The notes below the pieces were generated by a model. The model was given only the letters and a program-made list of their open reading frames with translations, searched no databases and was not told the origin of the DNA. This document shows positions 25,201 to 37,959 of a stretch of 64,000 nucleotides of DNA, in pieces (the first letter of the stretch is position 1; each line of letters begins with the position of its first letter). Source of the stretch: Callaeas wilsoni (Eukaryota; Chordata; Aves; Passeriformes; Callaeidae); NCBI GenBank assembly GCA_013398955.1, contig VWPU01012691.1, positions 248,001-312,000 on the forward strand. Direction: 5' to 3'. A program made the translations under genes and the position numbers.

Positions 25201-25495
25201 AACAGAACTAGGGAAAAAAAAAAGTGAAAGATATGAAAAAGAGAAAGTAAAAGAAAACCTGAATAAAAGCCAAAGGTGTAGAAAACATTGAATTAAAAAG
25301 ACTAAAGAAAAAAAGTGAAATAAGTCAATGGAAACAAACAGAGAGAACAGCTCAAAATGAGAAAAGAAATAATGATGCCGCTTCTCTCAGTGTATTAAAG
25401 GAATGGTAAACCTAAAGTGGAAAAGTTCAGGAAAAAAAATAATGAAAGCAGAAAAAGACACCATAAAATGATGAAGAAAAATAAAACCAACAAAC
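25201..25495 (+). repeat. A-rich, purine-dominated low-complexity block
   Basis: Nearly 300 bases are dominated by A and G on this strand, with repeated GAAA, AAAAG and AATAAAA words and few pyrimidines apart from a short island near 25377-25395. No regular period is seen. It may be a decayed simple repeat. Confidence 0.7.
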
Positions 25496-27239
25496 TCTAT
25501 AATATTCCAAGTATCTTATTTACAGGGAAGTGCTTGTAAATATGCCTTCCATATGCTTATAAATATTAATGTTACATATTAAACATACAATAAAAAGGCA
25601 AGCAAAGGAAAGAATCTAGCTTTAATGTGATTGTGATTTTCTAAGCTGTGACACTCTTTAGCATTGACATAATACACCAGGAATTTAACTGAGCATGAAA
25701 CTTAAGCATATGCTGAAATTTAAGCATTTCAAGGATCCCATTCACTGCTGCAGCTGATTAAAGCAAGTAGGTGTTTAAATGTGTTGCTGGATTAGGATTT
25801 CTGGGGACAGGTTAACTTGCAATGCCTACGAAAGAAGATAATATTTTAAATAACATCGATTTCTCTTATTCAAAGTCTTTTTATGACAGCATAGGTTTCT
25901 ATGCAGATATTTGGGATCTCTTTTCACTTGACTCTCAACACCGCACACTGAAAATTAATGAGGATAGGAGTTTGAATTGAAGGGATGGGGCTTGGAAAAT
26001 GTAGAGCAAAATTGCACATGCACGGGGTTATTACTTCAGTACATCCACTAATTCATCATAAAAACAAAGTGATAGCAAACACCAGATTTCCTGGTCTGTG
26101 TTCCTGTTTGCTAGCAGATATCTTCTTAAATCCTGCTTATATTATGACTTCTTTGACACAGCACTCAGACAGGGGTAGATCAGCAGCATTGGTGCCAAAT
26201 TGCACAATTAATCTCAGGTGACCTGAGTAATTCAGCTAAATGAGGCATGATCTGAGTATGACAAGGTAGAAGGCATGCAGAGGAAGGGAGCAGAACTTCA
26301 AAGAAGAGGGTCTCAGCTCAAAACAAGGCACAAAGATTCTGGTTCACTATTTCCCTGCATTTTTTATATTTATTTTCATCTCTGTACAAAGTGGATGTTC
26401 CACGCCACAAAGGAACAAGTAAATGAAAATGCATCTCCGTGGTGCTGTTCAATGGGAAAGTAGGACAGGGCTGTAATTTAACACATGGGACAAGGCTAGG
26501 CTAAAAAGCAGCCAAAAACCCTGCACTTTAGCAGTATTATCTCTGCTCTCTCAGACCTCTTCACTGCAACTTCAAGCCTGACTCTCACAATTTGTATAAA
26601 GATGACAGTCAATTGAATTTCCCTTTCAACAGCCCTAATAGCTCATCACCTTTTTTTCTGTCTGATTCATTTGTGTCTTTCCATGGTACATTTTCTGCAG
26701 CTGAAAAACCTGTATAAGATTTTCTTACCCCATCATGCCCCAGGCACCTCCAGCCCATGTCTCACCAGAATAATTCAATACTCCAGCTCTACCAGTGCTG
26801 CTTTTGCACCATATTTCAGATTTCTGAAATGAGCTGAGTTTTAAAAAAATAAAATAATTTTTTTTAAAAAATTACACAAAACAGTTCTGCAGTTGTGTAA
26901 AGAGAAATGTGACACATGGGAATGAATAAGGAGCTTGGAGCACAGCATTTCATGTAAACTGGTGAAAAAAAAAAGAAAAATATCTTCAAGATCTTGTGAA
27001 ATCTCAGACAAGGAGGGTGAAGTATCAGCCAAATAGCAAAAGAAAAAGCAGTGTTGAATGACAACTAACTTTACCCAGTTATAGGCAGAGTTTAGAGAGC
27101 TGTCTAAAATCTGTGAAAAAAGCAGCGAAAGAGTCTGAATGCCCTAAGAAATCACAGTGCCCCAATAAAATATCATCATTTATCCTTCTACTGATGCAAT
27201 GTTCAGAAGAATGAATAATTCCTCGGGTTTTTCTGTAAC
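25496..27239. other. Single-copy AT-rich DNA, nothing recognised
   Basis: Short frames occur on both strands with no domain. A- and T-runs occur near 26846-26875 and 26966-26980. Confidence 0.5.
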
Positions 27240-27740
27240 AGGAGCAGGCATGTGCTCAGGCAGCAACATTATACACCTTTGATGATGCTGGGACGTCTTT
27301 CAGGCAATTGTCTGCTTTTATACCACTGCTATTAGGATCGCAGTTTAGTTCAGAGCAATTTAAATGTATCCTTATCTCTTTCTTACATCTCTCCAATAAA
27401 TCTTATCTGCTGGCTTTGAAGAGGAGGGGGTGGTAGAGCAGATTGTTGTAAAGGGTGTTTGCTTTAAGAGCCAAGGTAAAATTTACAAGTTACATTTCCA
27501 TCCAGCTGCTGGAAACGTGCCTTTTTTCATATGCAATTCAGTCAGTCCTTTTTACAATTTCTTTTTATTTTATTATTTTATGAAGAGAGCTCTTGCAGTC
27601 CATTATAAGCTGCTACCAGAATCAATTAAACATGGCACAGTAAAACTGCAGAACAAAGGACAGAAGCTTTGCAGGATACAGTATGTTCAGCTAATTAGTC
27701 CATTACGAATTAGTGGCAATTAAGATTGAAATCTTTTTCA
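27240..27740. promoter_or_regulatory. Conserved-looking noncoding block
   Basis: This is the most enhancer-like stretch by texture after the first 700 bases. It has GATA cores (TTATCT near 27371 and 27403), octamer-like ATGCAATT, and a dense run of homeodomain-type cores (CTAATTAG, GAATTAGTGGCAATTAAG) at about 27690-27725. A 97-codon frame overlaps at 27430 but shows no domain. Conservation is inferred from appearance only. Confidence 0.3.
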
Positions 27741-29160
27741 TTGATTTGTGCTAGTTTATCTGTGATTGAGCCAGCAGATGAATTGCATAAAATGACAAAA
27801 TAAGGAGGAGTGAAACAACAAGTTCAGAATCCATACTGGGTATTTCTCAAGCCCAAGAATTGAAGCAGAGGCTGGGAATGGCTGGGGCAGAGAATATGAC
27901 TGGCTCTTAATTACAGCTATTTGGTGTGTGGGACAGGAGCAGCCCTGGTCAGATACTGTGTGGTTCTGGTGGAACTTTGCTCTGGAGATCATGAGGGTCA
28001 TAAGCACCTCCTGCAAATACGCAGAGGGAGCATCTGGATTTTAAAGTGCACTTTTCTACTTGGTATTTAAATGCCTCCAAGACAGCTGTGATGGAACCAG
28101 CTTGTCTGCAATTTGAATCTAGGCATTTTTGCTTTCAAAGTGAAAATCAGATGCCTCAATTACTGAGCTGGAAAGAAGGAGAAAACCTAAAGTCAGAAAA
28201 GTTTATTAGAGCCTGGAAGTGCATCTTGTTTCCTACCAGAAACATCATTTCAGAGCCCAGTTATCTCTGACCATCTAACAGACCTCCCAGTTACACTGTT
28301 CCTCAAGAGAATTTTTCCACCATATATTTGCCTTTTGGTGGACCACATTTTATTCAACTATCCCAGTCCACCTCCTGAGCTGATTCCAGAAAGCAATGTC
28401 ACGATGTTGCGCTTGACAAAATTAGGTGTACAAAGGTGTACAAAGTCCTCAAGACAATTTTTGTACAATGGGTAAAGTAAACATAATAAAATGCCATTAT
28501 GGCATATTAGGCTTTCTGTGTACTGTGAAATGCTTTGAATGCAAAGGGAATTGCTACATTTCCAAATCCTGGAATGCCCTCAGATTTGCTGTCACTGAAA
28601 AGACACTAATGCCAGTGAAAGGAAAAAAAAAAATTAAAATATATTTAAGGTACTTTTTAGTCACTTATAAGATATCATTTTTATGAATGCATGAGGAACC
28701 AGATTACTTGATAAATTGATACTTGGACCTCAAGAGCTGTGAGTCAGTCAGAAGTTGTTACTGTCTATTGGCCATTTCGGAAAGTAAGTTAAATAGTCCA
28801 CATCCCTGTGGGCAGAACAACATCCCAGGAACCAAGGTATACACTCTGCTGTTATTCCTGCTACCACTCTCTATGCTCAGTGATGGAAATGACCTTAATT
28901 TTCTCCCGCTGAGGCCATGTCTTTCTGTGCAGGCTGAGCTGCTTTGACAAGCCAGCGTGGATAACTGTGCACTTGGTGAGACACACGTGGCTTGCAGAGC
29001 ACAGCAAGGGTTTGACACACCAAAAGCCAGCAGCGTGCCTGCTTCTGCCATCAGTAACGTCAGACACAACAGAACCCCATTTTCTGGATGTACACTGCAT
29101 TTATGTACAGCTGGACACTCATGAAAGAGATTCTCTGTAAATTCCGTGTGAGTTATGGAC
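27741..29160. other. Single-copy DNA, nothing recognised
   Basis: A short direct repeat of GGTGTACAAA lies at about 28424-28445. Frames at 27756-28016 (-) and 28758-29100 (-) have no recognisable domain. Confidence 0.5.
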
Positions 29161-29474
29161 TCATAGAACCACAGAATGGTTTGGGTTGGAAGGGACCTTA
29201 AAGATCATCTATGCCCAAACCCCCTGTCATGGGCAGACACTTTCCACTAGACCAGGCTGCTCAAAGCCCAAACCAGGCTGGCCTTGAACACTTCCAGGGA
29301 TGGGGCAGCCACAGCTTCTCTGGGCAATCTGTTCTAGGGCCTCACCACACTCACAGTTAAGTATTTCTTCCTGATATCTAACCTAAACCTGCTCTCTTTC
29401 AGTTTAAACCCATTCCCCCTTGTCCTATGCCCCCACATGCCCCCACAAAAACTCTCCCCCCCATCTTTCTTGCA
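29161..29474 (-). mobile_element. CR1 retrotransposon 3' end
   Basis: Minus-strand CR1, among the best preserved in the window. In plus orientation it opens with the 3' terminus 'accacagaatggtttgggtt', then 'ggaagggaccttaaagatca', 'ccccctgtcatgggcagaca', 'cttccagggatggggcagcc', 'acagcttctctgggcaatct', 'aacctaaacctgctctcttt' and 'acccattcccccttgtccta'. It fades at about 29474 in 'catctttcttgca'. No coding sequence is intact. Confidence 0.96.
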
Positions 29475-32400
29475 TATGAAAGTAGATTAACAAGTCTTTT
29501 CAACAGGTTTTTTGCAAACTTAATGTTTCTTCCTCTCTGTTTTCTGACATGTTGGCTCCACCTCCCTGAAAGTAAGGGGTGTGGGCATAACACAGGCACA
29601 AGGGTAGGAAAGCACAGATCTGTTAGAGCTTGAATGCACAGAGCCTCCTGGAGCTGCTGAGTTATGTAACTGCCTCTCTGTGCACACGGTTTTGGAGCAC
29701 AGATGTAGTAAAAGCCTCGCTCCCCCGTTAACATTTTAAGCGCAAAGAGCAGAGCTGCCTCCCTGAAAAAGCAATGTACAAGCACAGTGAGTTGCACTGA
29801 GCTGATTCATTACTGCTCCATTATGCCTCTGCAGAGATGCTTCTTTTTACATTACTTTTTCATAACTCATAATAATTCTTGTGTACAATTATACCGACTG
29901 CACATGCACCTCTGTTTTTAGATACACAGTCACACCCCTGTATATTCATATATAGGTCAGCACAGAGATACATACAAGATCTAAGTGGTATGGCACCCTA
30001 GATGACAATAAATTCTTGTACATTCAATAAGGAACACTTGCTTTTATATACTTACTTTATATACTTATATATATTTTTAGAACATAACTGCAGTTGCAGA
30101 ACATATTTTAGCATCGATAAAGTGTCATTTCGTAGATACGCTATAAAACCCAGACTAACAGGTAGGATTTTGGACATTTTCAGCACAGACTTTTCTATGC
30201 ACTGCATATTGCTGCCTTCTCCTGGGCTTACAATTCCCACCAGGTACATGCTAGGCTCCTACCAGAGCTGCCATAGCCAAATGGATGTGACTGAACTCTT
30301 CCCCCTCCCAAAAACCCCCAATATTTAAAAGATGCAGATAAGCATCTCGTTTCATTAGGAATTGCAGATCTTCACAACCCTGGGAAGGCAAGCAGAATTC
30401 AGCTCAGATCAAGACTCCTAAATGTCAAGATCTACAAGTAAGCCTGTAGCTGGGTGCCTCAGCTTCCACTGTAGTCATTGGAGATGTGGGAGCCAGCCTC
30501 AGTGCCCACAAATAGGGCACTTTTGTGGTGCTGTTTGGGAAGGACTCAGGCATCCAGCCTGTCCTCCAGACACTCTTCCAGAAAGCTCCAGGGATCACAT
30601 ATTTTGTGTTATATATGCCAGTCTCCTGGTGCAACTCAGATCCTCAAAGGATGCATCAGGTGGCACTAGAAACCTATTTTTAAAGGAACTTAGTCTTTGT
30701 CTACTTTCAGGTGAGCTGAATTTCTCCCCAAATTCTTTCAGCTGTATTGACTAGAGGTTCAATAAATTGTAAGAAAAAGTTGTAAAATAAACTCAACAAT
30801 TTGAAAAAAATCCTTTATATAGCAATGCTTTTTTCATGAAGAATTCCCTTATGTCCAAGTGAGTTAAATACACTCTTCTTGGACCTACCGACCTGGACAA
30901 CTCAAGTAGCTGAGAAATTTTCCCATTTACATGGAATTTAGACAGCAGATAGGCCACAAATAACTGTGCATGGTATGTCTGGTCTGGTTGAAAAAAAGAA
31001 TTACGAGCTATTCAGAAATCACCTCAGCAAAATAACTTTCCACAAAGAACGGCATTTAGACAGTCACTGAAGTACAGCACCCCAGAATATAAATTTTACC
31101 CACAACCCAGTTTAGTTTTCTACAGCTTGGTTTGAATCTTGTGCTGCATGCGCATATAATCCCCATGTTTGTGGTGTTATAACTAAATGCCAGAAGATTT
31201 GCATCACCTCCACTGATTTTCTACTTGCTGACTGTGTAAGTTAATCTAATACATACAGTATGTGAAAGGACAATAGTTATCACTTTGTGGCGTGTTCATG
31301 AAAAATTACTAGAAGCCAATTATTTCCCTAAGTTTTGATTTTAGAAATTCGTGGCAAAATAGTTACAGAAAAATAATGAGTTTCTTCAGTCAGTCCCAGT
31401 GCAATGGCTAGAGATGTCTGGCTCCTCAAGGAGAGCCCTGTGTCTTCAGCTGATACTTTGCTCAACGGGGCATACCCGGGTCTTGTTTCATTTCTCTAGA
31501 GGTAGCTGATCATTCTGCAGCAGGAAAAGCAGCGTATCATTTTTAAGTGTTCTTGCTGCAAACCACTGAAATCTTATTCTGAAGCATCTGAGGGCCATTT
31601 TAATTGCAGTCACTCACTCCCTAGCACAACAACCCTAAGAGTGCATGTGGTTTATTGGATCGTTCCTTCAAACTCTGTCTGGAGCTCCCCAAAAGTGCTC
31701 GTTGTCTGAAAAGTGACAGTGAAATGACATTGTAAGTTCCTATATATTTTTTCCCAATGGATACCAGATCCAATTTTCTCAGTTCATGAGTGAAAAGAGG
31801 CTTATTTTCTCTTCCCCCTCTCGCAAACACAGCCTGCAATCTGAAAACCAAGCAGGGTTCTTCTTACTTCTTGCCTCATTACCAGTAATAAAGATCCTGC
31901 AAGCAGAGTTTTACCATTCTAATGATGAAAATACATTCTAATTTGGTCTTCACTTTTGACTTTCTTCCTCTAATCATATCAAGACTCTTTCCTGTCAATA
32001 GGATAAACATGCTATGGGCCAATATCTGAATAAGAAGAGGTCACTTTTATGAAGCCATGTGTCATAGTATAACAGCATTTCACAGAGACTTGTTAATGTG
32101 TCAAGAGAAAATTGATATGTGGAAGATATTAAAGTTTGGGTTTGAATTTCTTGGCTTGAAATATGAATTTGAAATAGCATCAGGACTGGACTCTGACAGC
32201 AGGGAGTCACATTGCTTTGTGAGAATACAAGGAAAGAAAAATCTAGAAGAAAAAAAATTATGAATGCGAGAGAGTACAATGTTTGGCTTTAGACCCTTGA
32301 CAGCCTCATTTTTATTGAACCAGTCATAATTTTTTCCCCTATTTTTCAATGAACTAGTGTGGAGAGCAAATGCTTCCTTTAGGGCAGTGTGAGGTAGTCA

Positions 32401-33298
32401 GCCAGGATCACTCTAATGGGATTGCAAGTGACATTTCACTGGCCCTCATTCCAGGTAGATGTTTCTGCATCAGCAGGTTCTTTTCAATGCCTCTCTCATA
32501 TCTCAAAAAGCCAAGAAGCTGTTTCCAGCAATTACTTTGACCATGTCTGACCAGGCCAAACTGTAATCAGTTCATATTACTCTGTCATTTTGAAACTAGA
32601 GGAGGGAGAAAGTTGGATTTGAGAGCAGTAGCGGAGAGAATATAAAAATTAATATATCATATTATTATTAGCAATAAAACATCAGGCAAATATAGTGATC
32701 ATAAAATAGTCACAAACTAAAATCAAGGGGTGTGAAACAAATCCTCTAATCTTCTTGCTTCACATCACACCATTGTATTTTCTGGTCGATTGCGCAAAAT
32801 GCTCTTTGTGCTCCTGCAGTTGCAGGACTAGTTTGTTTTTTTATTTTTAATGTGTATACTGCTGTTAACCTCACCAGCACTACAAAATCTCATAGTTCAT
32901 TGCAAAATGTAGTGTAATGCACTTCACCATTCAGATTAGATATGGGTGATTATAACAATAATTGTGTGCATGTGCTATACATCTGTACAATCAAGCCATT
33001 CTTTTTTAAATATTAAATGGCCTCTTGGGGCAAAAAGTAGGTTAATCAAAATAATACTGTCAAGTAGAGAGTACAGACCTTTTTATAAAAGAAAATTAAG
33101 TAGAATTGGTAATTATAAGTAGTGTACAACCTTTCAATGTAGTCAATAAGAAAGTCAATTTGCTTAAAATAATGAGGTATTCTGGCATGAACAATCTGTT
33201 CATACTTTGTTCCCAAGAGCCTCCAGAGGGAATCAGAGCCCTAGCTGACATTTGATACTTTCTGTCAATTTATCAGCTCGGTGTCAGTCTGAGTTTGT
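29475..33298. other. Single-copy DNA, nothing recognised
   Basis: The segment 29640-29830 is slightly richer in CpG. Frames at 29399-29797 (-), 30002-30328 (+) and 30422-30754 (+) are the longest, and none shows a recognisable domain. I see no repeat that I can name. Confidence 0.5.
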
Positions 33299-33308
33299 AA
33301 GATGGCGG
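33299..33308 (+). promoter_or_regulatory. YY1-type motif
   Basis: AAGATGGCGG matches the AAnATGGCGG core recognised by the zinc-finger factor YY1. It stands alone in AT-rich DNA with no CpG island or promoter context, so function is uncertain. Confidence 0.3.
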
Positions 33309-33972
33309 TAGAAGGATGCTTGGGGACTGATACAAAAACTGGGAAAACAGAGTTGGTTTCTAATGCCTGAGCTTATCCTTATTAAAAATAAATAAACCCC
33401 TCACATTTCCATCCTCACTACCTTCAAAATTAACTTGGGATGTTTAGATATGGAGTTAAACTAACAGGAATAACTAGGGTAGTAATAATAATAAATGTAA
33501 GCAATATTTGGGAGAGTTGAGGAGATCTTAAGCTTTGGGATCCTCTAATGGAGATCTGTTTGCAAAGTAATGAGTATGGGAGAAAACAAATTACGTCCGG
33601 ATTTCCATTTCTCTCTGAGGTTGTTCCTGTGCTGCCAGGAGCTGTCAAGGGCTGGTCTTGGTAAGACAAGACACTAGATGATGTCATTTTGGTGGCCAGT
33701 TCAGAGCATCCATGAAATTATATAGATTTAACCCCAAATCGTGAAGGCTTTTGTTCTCTTGTGCTGCCTTGCCTTCAGACACACTTGCCTCAGGAAGCCT
33801 TTCTTGGAGAATAGAAACAAGCAGCCAGATAACTGGTGAAGGCTTAGGGTCATACAGATATGCGTTTATGGCAAGTTACCCTTCTGGTTTTTACACACTC
33901 TTCGTGGCCAGCCTGGAGAGATTTGGGCACCTCACAAATCAATGTTGGTCCATCAAAAAGTGGTATCAGCAG
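33309..33972. other. Single-copy DNA, nothing recognised
   Basis: No repeat or gene is recognised before the CR1 that begins at about 33973. The stretch 'gccagcctggagaga' near 33906 could be a decayed upstream part of that CR1. Confidence 0.5.
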
Positions 33973-34261
33973 GACACATAGTGATAGGGCAAGGGGAAAT
34001 GAGTTTACACTAAAAGAGGAGAAATTTAGACTAGATATAAGGAAGAAATTCTTTACTCAGAGGGTGGTGAGACACTGGAAGCCCAGAGAACAAGTTGTCC
34101 AGAAAAGCTGTGGCTGCCCCATCCCTGAAAGTGTTCAGGGCCAGGTTGGATGGGGCTCTGAGCAACCTGGTCTAGTGGAAAGTGTCCCTGCCCAGGTCAA
34201 GGGGGTTGGAAGTAGATGGTCTTTAAGGTCCCTTCCAACACAAACCATTCTGTGGTTCTAT
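33973..34261 (+). mobile_element. CR1 retrotransposon 3' end
   Basis: Plus-strand CR1. It reads 'gtgatagggcaaggggaaat', 'tttagactagatataagg', 'aaattctttactcagagggt', 'gctgccccatccctgaaagt', 'ccaggttggatggggctctg' and 'cttccaacacaaaccattct', with a terminal TCTGTGGTTCTATT tail. It ends a few bases before the probable LTR at about 34270. The 134-codon frame at 33860-34264 is a repeat by-product. Confidence 0.95.
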
Positions 34262-34269
34262 TGATGCCT

Positions 34270-34625
34270 TGTAGAGGCTGACCTGGAACAGAGGCTGGAC
34301 ACAGTGAAAGGATAAAGGGCAGGGATTTATGGAAAGGCCTTCCCAGGGTGCACCTTGGGCAGTGCAGGAGTCTCGCAGAGACTGCACCCAGGATGGACAC
34401 AGCCACATGTTTTTGGGACAGATATAAGTTTTGTCCATTTGCATATCAGAGGTTAATTGTCCAATTCCAGCTTCAGGCAGTGCAGTCCCATTCTCTCAGT
34501 TTTCTCCCCCCCAACTCACTTTTGTTTCCATTTCTCGAGGCCTGAAACAGTGAGATGTTCTTGATTCTCAGGCCTGGAGAGGAATTGTTGTGTCTGACCA
34601 AAATGGGAAAAGCAGTTACTAACAC
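34270..34625 (-). mobile_element. Probable solo LTR of an endogenous retrovirus
   Basis: Read on the minus strand, the segment starts TGTTAG and ends TCTACA, so it has the TG...CA termini of a retroviral LTR. In order it contains an octamer ATGCAAAT, a TATA-like TTATATC about 15 bases later, and a CATAAA (decayed AATAAA) poly(A) signal about 50 bases before the end, all in the expected U3-R-U5 order. The sequence resembles LTRs I recall from songbird genomes, but I cannot assign a family. No primer-binding site, polypurine tract or internal genes are present on either side, so a solo LTR is the best reading. No clear target-site duplication is seen, so the edges may be off by several bases. 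Confidence 0.5.
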
Positions 34626-37600
34626 TCTGTATGGAGCTCAGTCATACGCTAAAGAATTGCAGGACTACAAATATATGAAAATATAAAAGCTAAAATCCTA
34701 AGGCATCAATATGGTTCTGTGAGTATTAGGGGAGAGGTCTGGAAAAGAGATGTTTGTACATGTGCCACATAGAGGTCACAGCTAATTAACAGTTTGTGGT
34801 TAATGAGAATTCATGCTAATATTTACTGTTTCACTAAGATGTTGTGTTGCCTGTTCAACTGGTTTGTGGAATTACTGGTGTCTGAATGGAGATGATCTTC
34901 AGATCACCAAAATCAGTGTTTCAGCTAAAACATCCATCCAGGAGAACTGCTCAGTGAGACAGACAGGCAAAGCAGGGCAGTGGCTGGTCCATAAGCTCAA
35001 AATCTTCTCAGTTATGGCCAAGTGGGAAGAGTCAATTATCCTGTGCTGAGTGGACTCATGGTGGAGACAAGACAAGGCATTGCCACCATCACCTCTCAAA
35101 ATAACCCCTGAGGATGTGCCTGTGAGATCTAAAATGTAACACCACATTTCTGCAGTAATGGAGATGTTACTAGAAAAAGGGGGTTTTGGTACTGGTGATC
35201 CTTTTGACAGTGACACAGCTTAGGAAAAAGCAGCCACATCTCACTGAGGGCAAAGAAGGACTGAAGAGAGAGAGGAACAGAAAACCCTGAAAGCTGAGAG
35301 GACTGCAAGGTCATCTACTCATTCCCAAGTCTGTCTGAGCCGACTGAGGAATCGAAGTGTCTTTCAAAGAACAGCTTGTGTACATTTGCAAACAGTTCAG
35401 GGAAAAGCTGCTGAAGGCAGGTACTTCAAGAGCAAACAGTGGAGGTTTTGAGCTCATTGGGTAGCACATCCCAAACACTGCCAGCTTGTACAGAGCCCAG
35501 TGCAGGACCTGGGACCTGGGGAATTTTCTCACTTCAGGACAGGAAATCCTTGCCCTCACTAGTACTCTGCCATAATTGTAGCAAAAAGCTGCCCAATTTC
35601 CTTCAACCTCCAATGAGCTCCATGGTTTGTTTATCCTGGCAAAAGAAGAAGTAAAGGTATTTTTTTTCCCAGGCCTCCCCCCAGGCAAAGAGAGACACGC
35701 CAGGAATTCCTGGGAATGTGCAGAGCTATGCAGAGCCTCAATGTTTTTGACCTTCTCAGCATGGATGCAGAAATCCTCTCTGAGACATCCCTTCATGAGA
35801 TCACAACCTTCCCCAGAGACATTTCTATGCTTCTTCTGGTCACAAATGTGGGTGCAGTGTGCCCATTAAAATGGAAATGCTCTGCAAAGTCACAACACCC
35901 AAAAAACTTCTCTCAGGGGAGCTTTAAAAACACCAGATTCCTAGTACTGTGTAGCCTATCTGGAAGGTAAATATTTGCTCCTCAGAAAGGTTTTTTTTTA
36001 TGTTTCCCAGTGTTGAATGTCATCCCTAGCAAGGCCACTAGCACTGCTTTTGGTTTGGCTAAAAAACAGATATATTACAGGTTCTTTCCAAGAACACTCA
36101 GCAGCACATCAAACCAGTCTGGTGAGTCACAGCAGGCAGGACACGAGCAGCCTGCTTTAAAGGATGAAACCAAACAGTTAAAGAATAGTTAAAGGACAGA
36201 AAGCTTTATTAGTCTCTAATTTAAAACAGAGACAAGAATTTCCTTACCATGAGGTTTTCCTTAAAGAAGCATTTGACTCCTTTTCCAAACAGAACACTTA
36301 GGCAGACTGTGTGAATTTCCAAAACGAAGTAAAAGAAAAAAGTACTCACTTTGATGTGTTACATTTCAGCCTGTCAGCATCCTCACTTTTTTTTTTTCTG
36401 GAGTGACCAAGCAGAGAAGGCATCAATCGGGAAGTTCTTACATTTCTACAAATAAGGAAATCTGAGGGAAAAAAAAAGGAGATTTCAGTCTAATGTTCCT
36501 TTTAAATCTTTTCACTTAAAGAACTAGCTAACACTAAAGTGTAAAGAGAGTTACAATTGCAAACACAAAGTCCTGATGCTGAAAACACTGCTCACTGCTC
36601 CCAGTGCTCTACAGCCACCCAGGAACCTGCTGTGTCACATTGTACCATTAACAGCAGACACCCAAGCATCTCCTCTGAAAACATGTCATCAAGCAAGGGC
36701 TAATTACACAAACTTTTCCAGGGAGAGGCTGAAGTTTGACAGGAACTGAGGTGATAGCCGGAAATATTTCCTACATTCTCTGTCATGGGGTGGTTAAGAG
36801 ACAAAAGGTCAAAACTTCTCACTATCCATACATGTCAAACACAGACACTGAGTCCTTAAAAATGCATTGCAAGTGATGGAATTATTTGCTATGAATGCCC
36901 ATTCAGTTATTTTTAAGATTAAACCGATCTCTTCCTATGAAATTTCAAATAGAAAGAAGGCTTTTTTTTTTTGGTTTTGTGAAACTGAAATTACAGGGAA
37001 GATTTTCGTACAGATAGCTGCACAAAGCTGGGAGTAGTTTCAAACTCCAGCAACTCATTCCAGGGTGTATTTTTGCTCTTAACGGGGTTTCTGTGCAAAA
37101 TTACAATGCACTTGTAGAATCTGGACTGTCTTCATCTATCTGCCTTAAATGAACTTTTTTTTTGGCAGAAAATGGGTCTCCACCCACTGGTGATTGGACC
37201 CCACTGAAGTGTCTCAGATTGAATGCAAGAAATACTAATTGAAAAGTACAAGCTGCTCCTGAAAGTGTTTTCAGGGTTATCTATAAGAGAAAAGAAATTT
37301 AAAGCATTGGGCTTTTTTTTTTACTATGTGTGTGTTGCACGAGGTGGAATTCATCCAACCACACAGGGGTTTCTGGATGTACACAGACAAATTGGTTTCA
37401 GCATTTCACCAAGTAACTCCAAACTCCCTCAGTAGAGAGAGACAGTCAATACATCCAAGTGTCTCATCCTATTTTAGACAGCTACATTTCATTAGACAAG
37501 CCTTGCCCCTAATCTCCACTGGCTCTCATGGAGCCCAGATTCTCAATGCTCCAAAGCACAAGCTCAGACAAACATTCACCTTTTGTCAGATCAAACACAC

Positions 37601-37959
37601 TTTGAGTTTCTGACTGTACAAATTAACATATTTCTAATCTTTAAAATTAAAAAAGCATTACTTTTTTTCCTCCTAGGAATTAGAATGTATGCTCTTTCCC
37701 CGTGGTTAGGGTTTTCTGGTCCTAAGGAAAAACAGTTCAACCTGCCCACCTTAACAGGGAATTCTTCATGCTGCCAATAGTAGCTGGTCGTGGATACACC
37801 AGTCCTTGTGTGTTTTAAGGTCTCATCTGTTCAGCATGTCTGGGTTTCATCCACACACTAAATTTGCCCCTGTCCCTCAGTATCACATACGCTGATTTCC
37901 ACCTTCTTGTCTCCACTTTTTCTAGCCCAAATATGTAGATTTATATGTAATTCCCCACG
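34626..37959. other. Single-copy DNA, nothing recognised
   Basis: The 161-codon minus-strand frame at 35311-35796 is the longest in the window. It has no recognisable domain, and overlapping frames run on the opposite strand. The segment 35300-35900 is somewhat higher in GC. A T-run lies at about 36961-36971. Confidence 0.5.

Noticed and set aside
33860..34264. 134-codon plus-strand frame
   Set aside because: Most of it is translated CR1 3' sequence.
35311..35796. 161-codon minus-strand frame, the longest in the window
   Set aside because: No recognisable domain or splice context, and overlapping plus-strand frames of similar quality.
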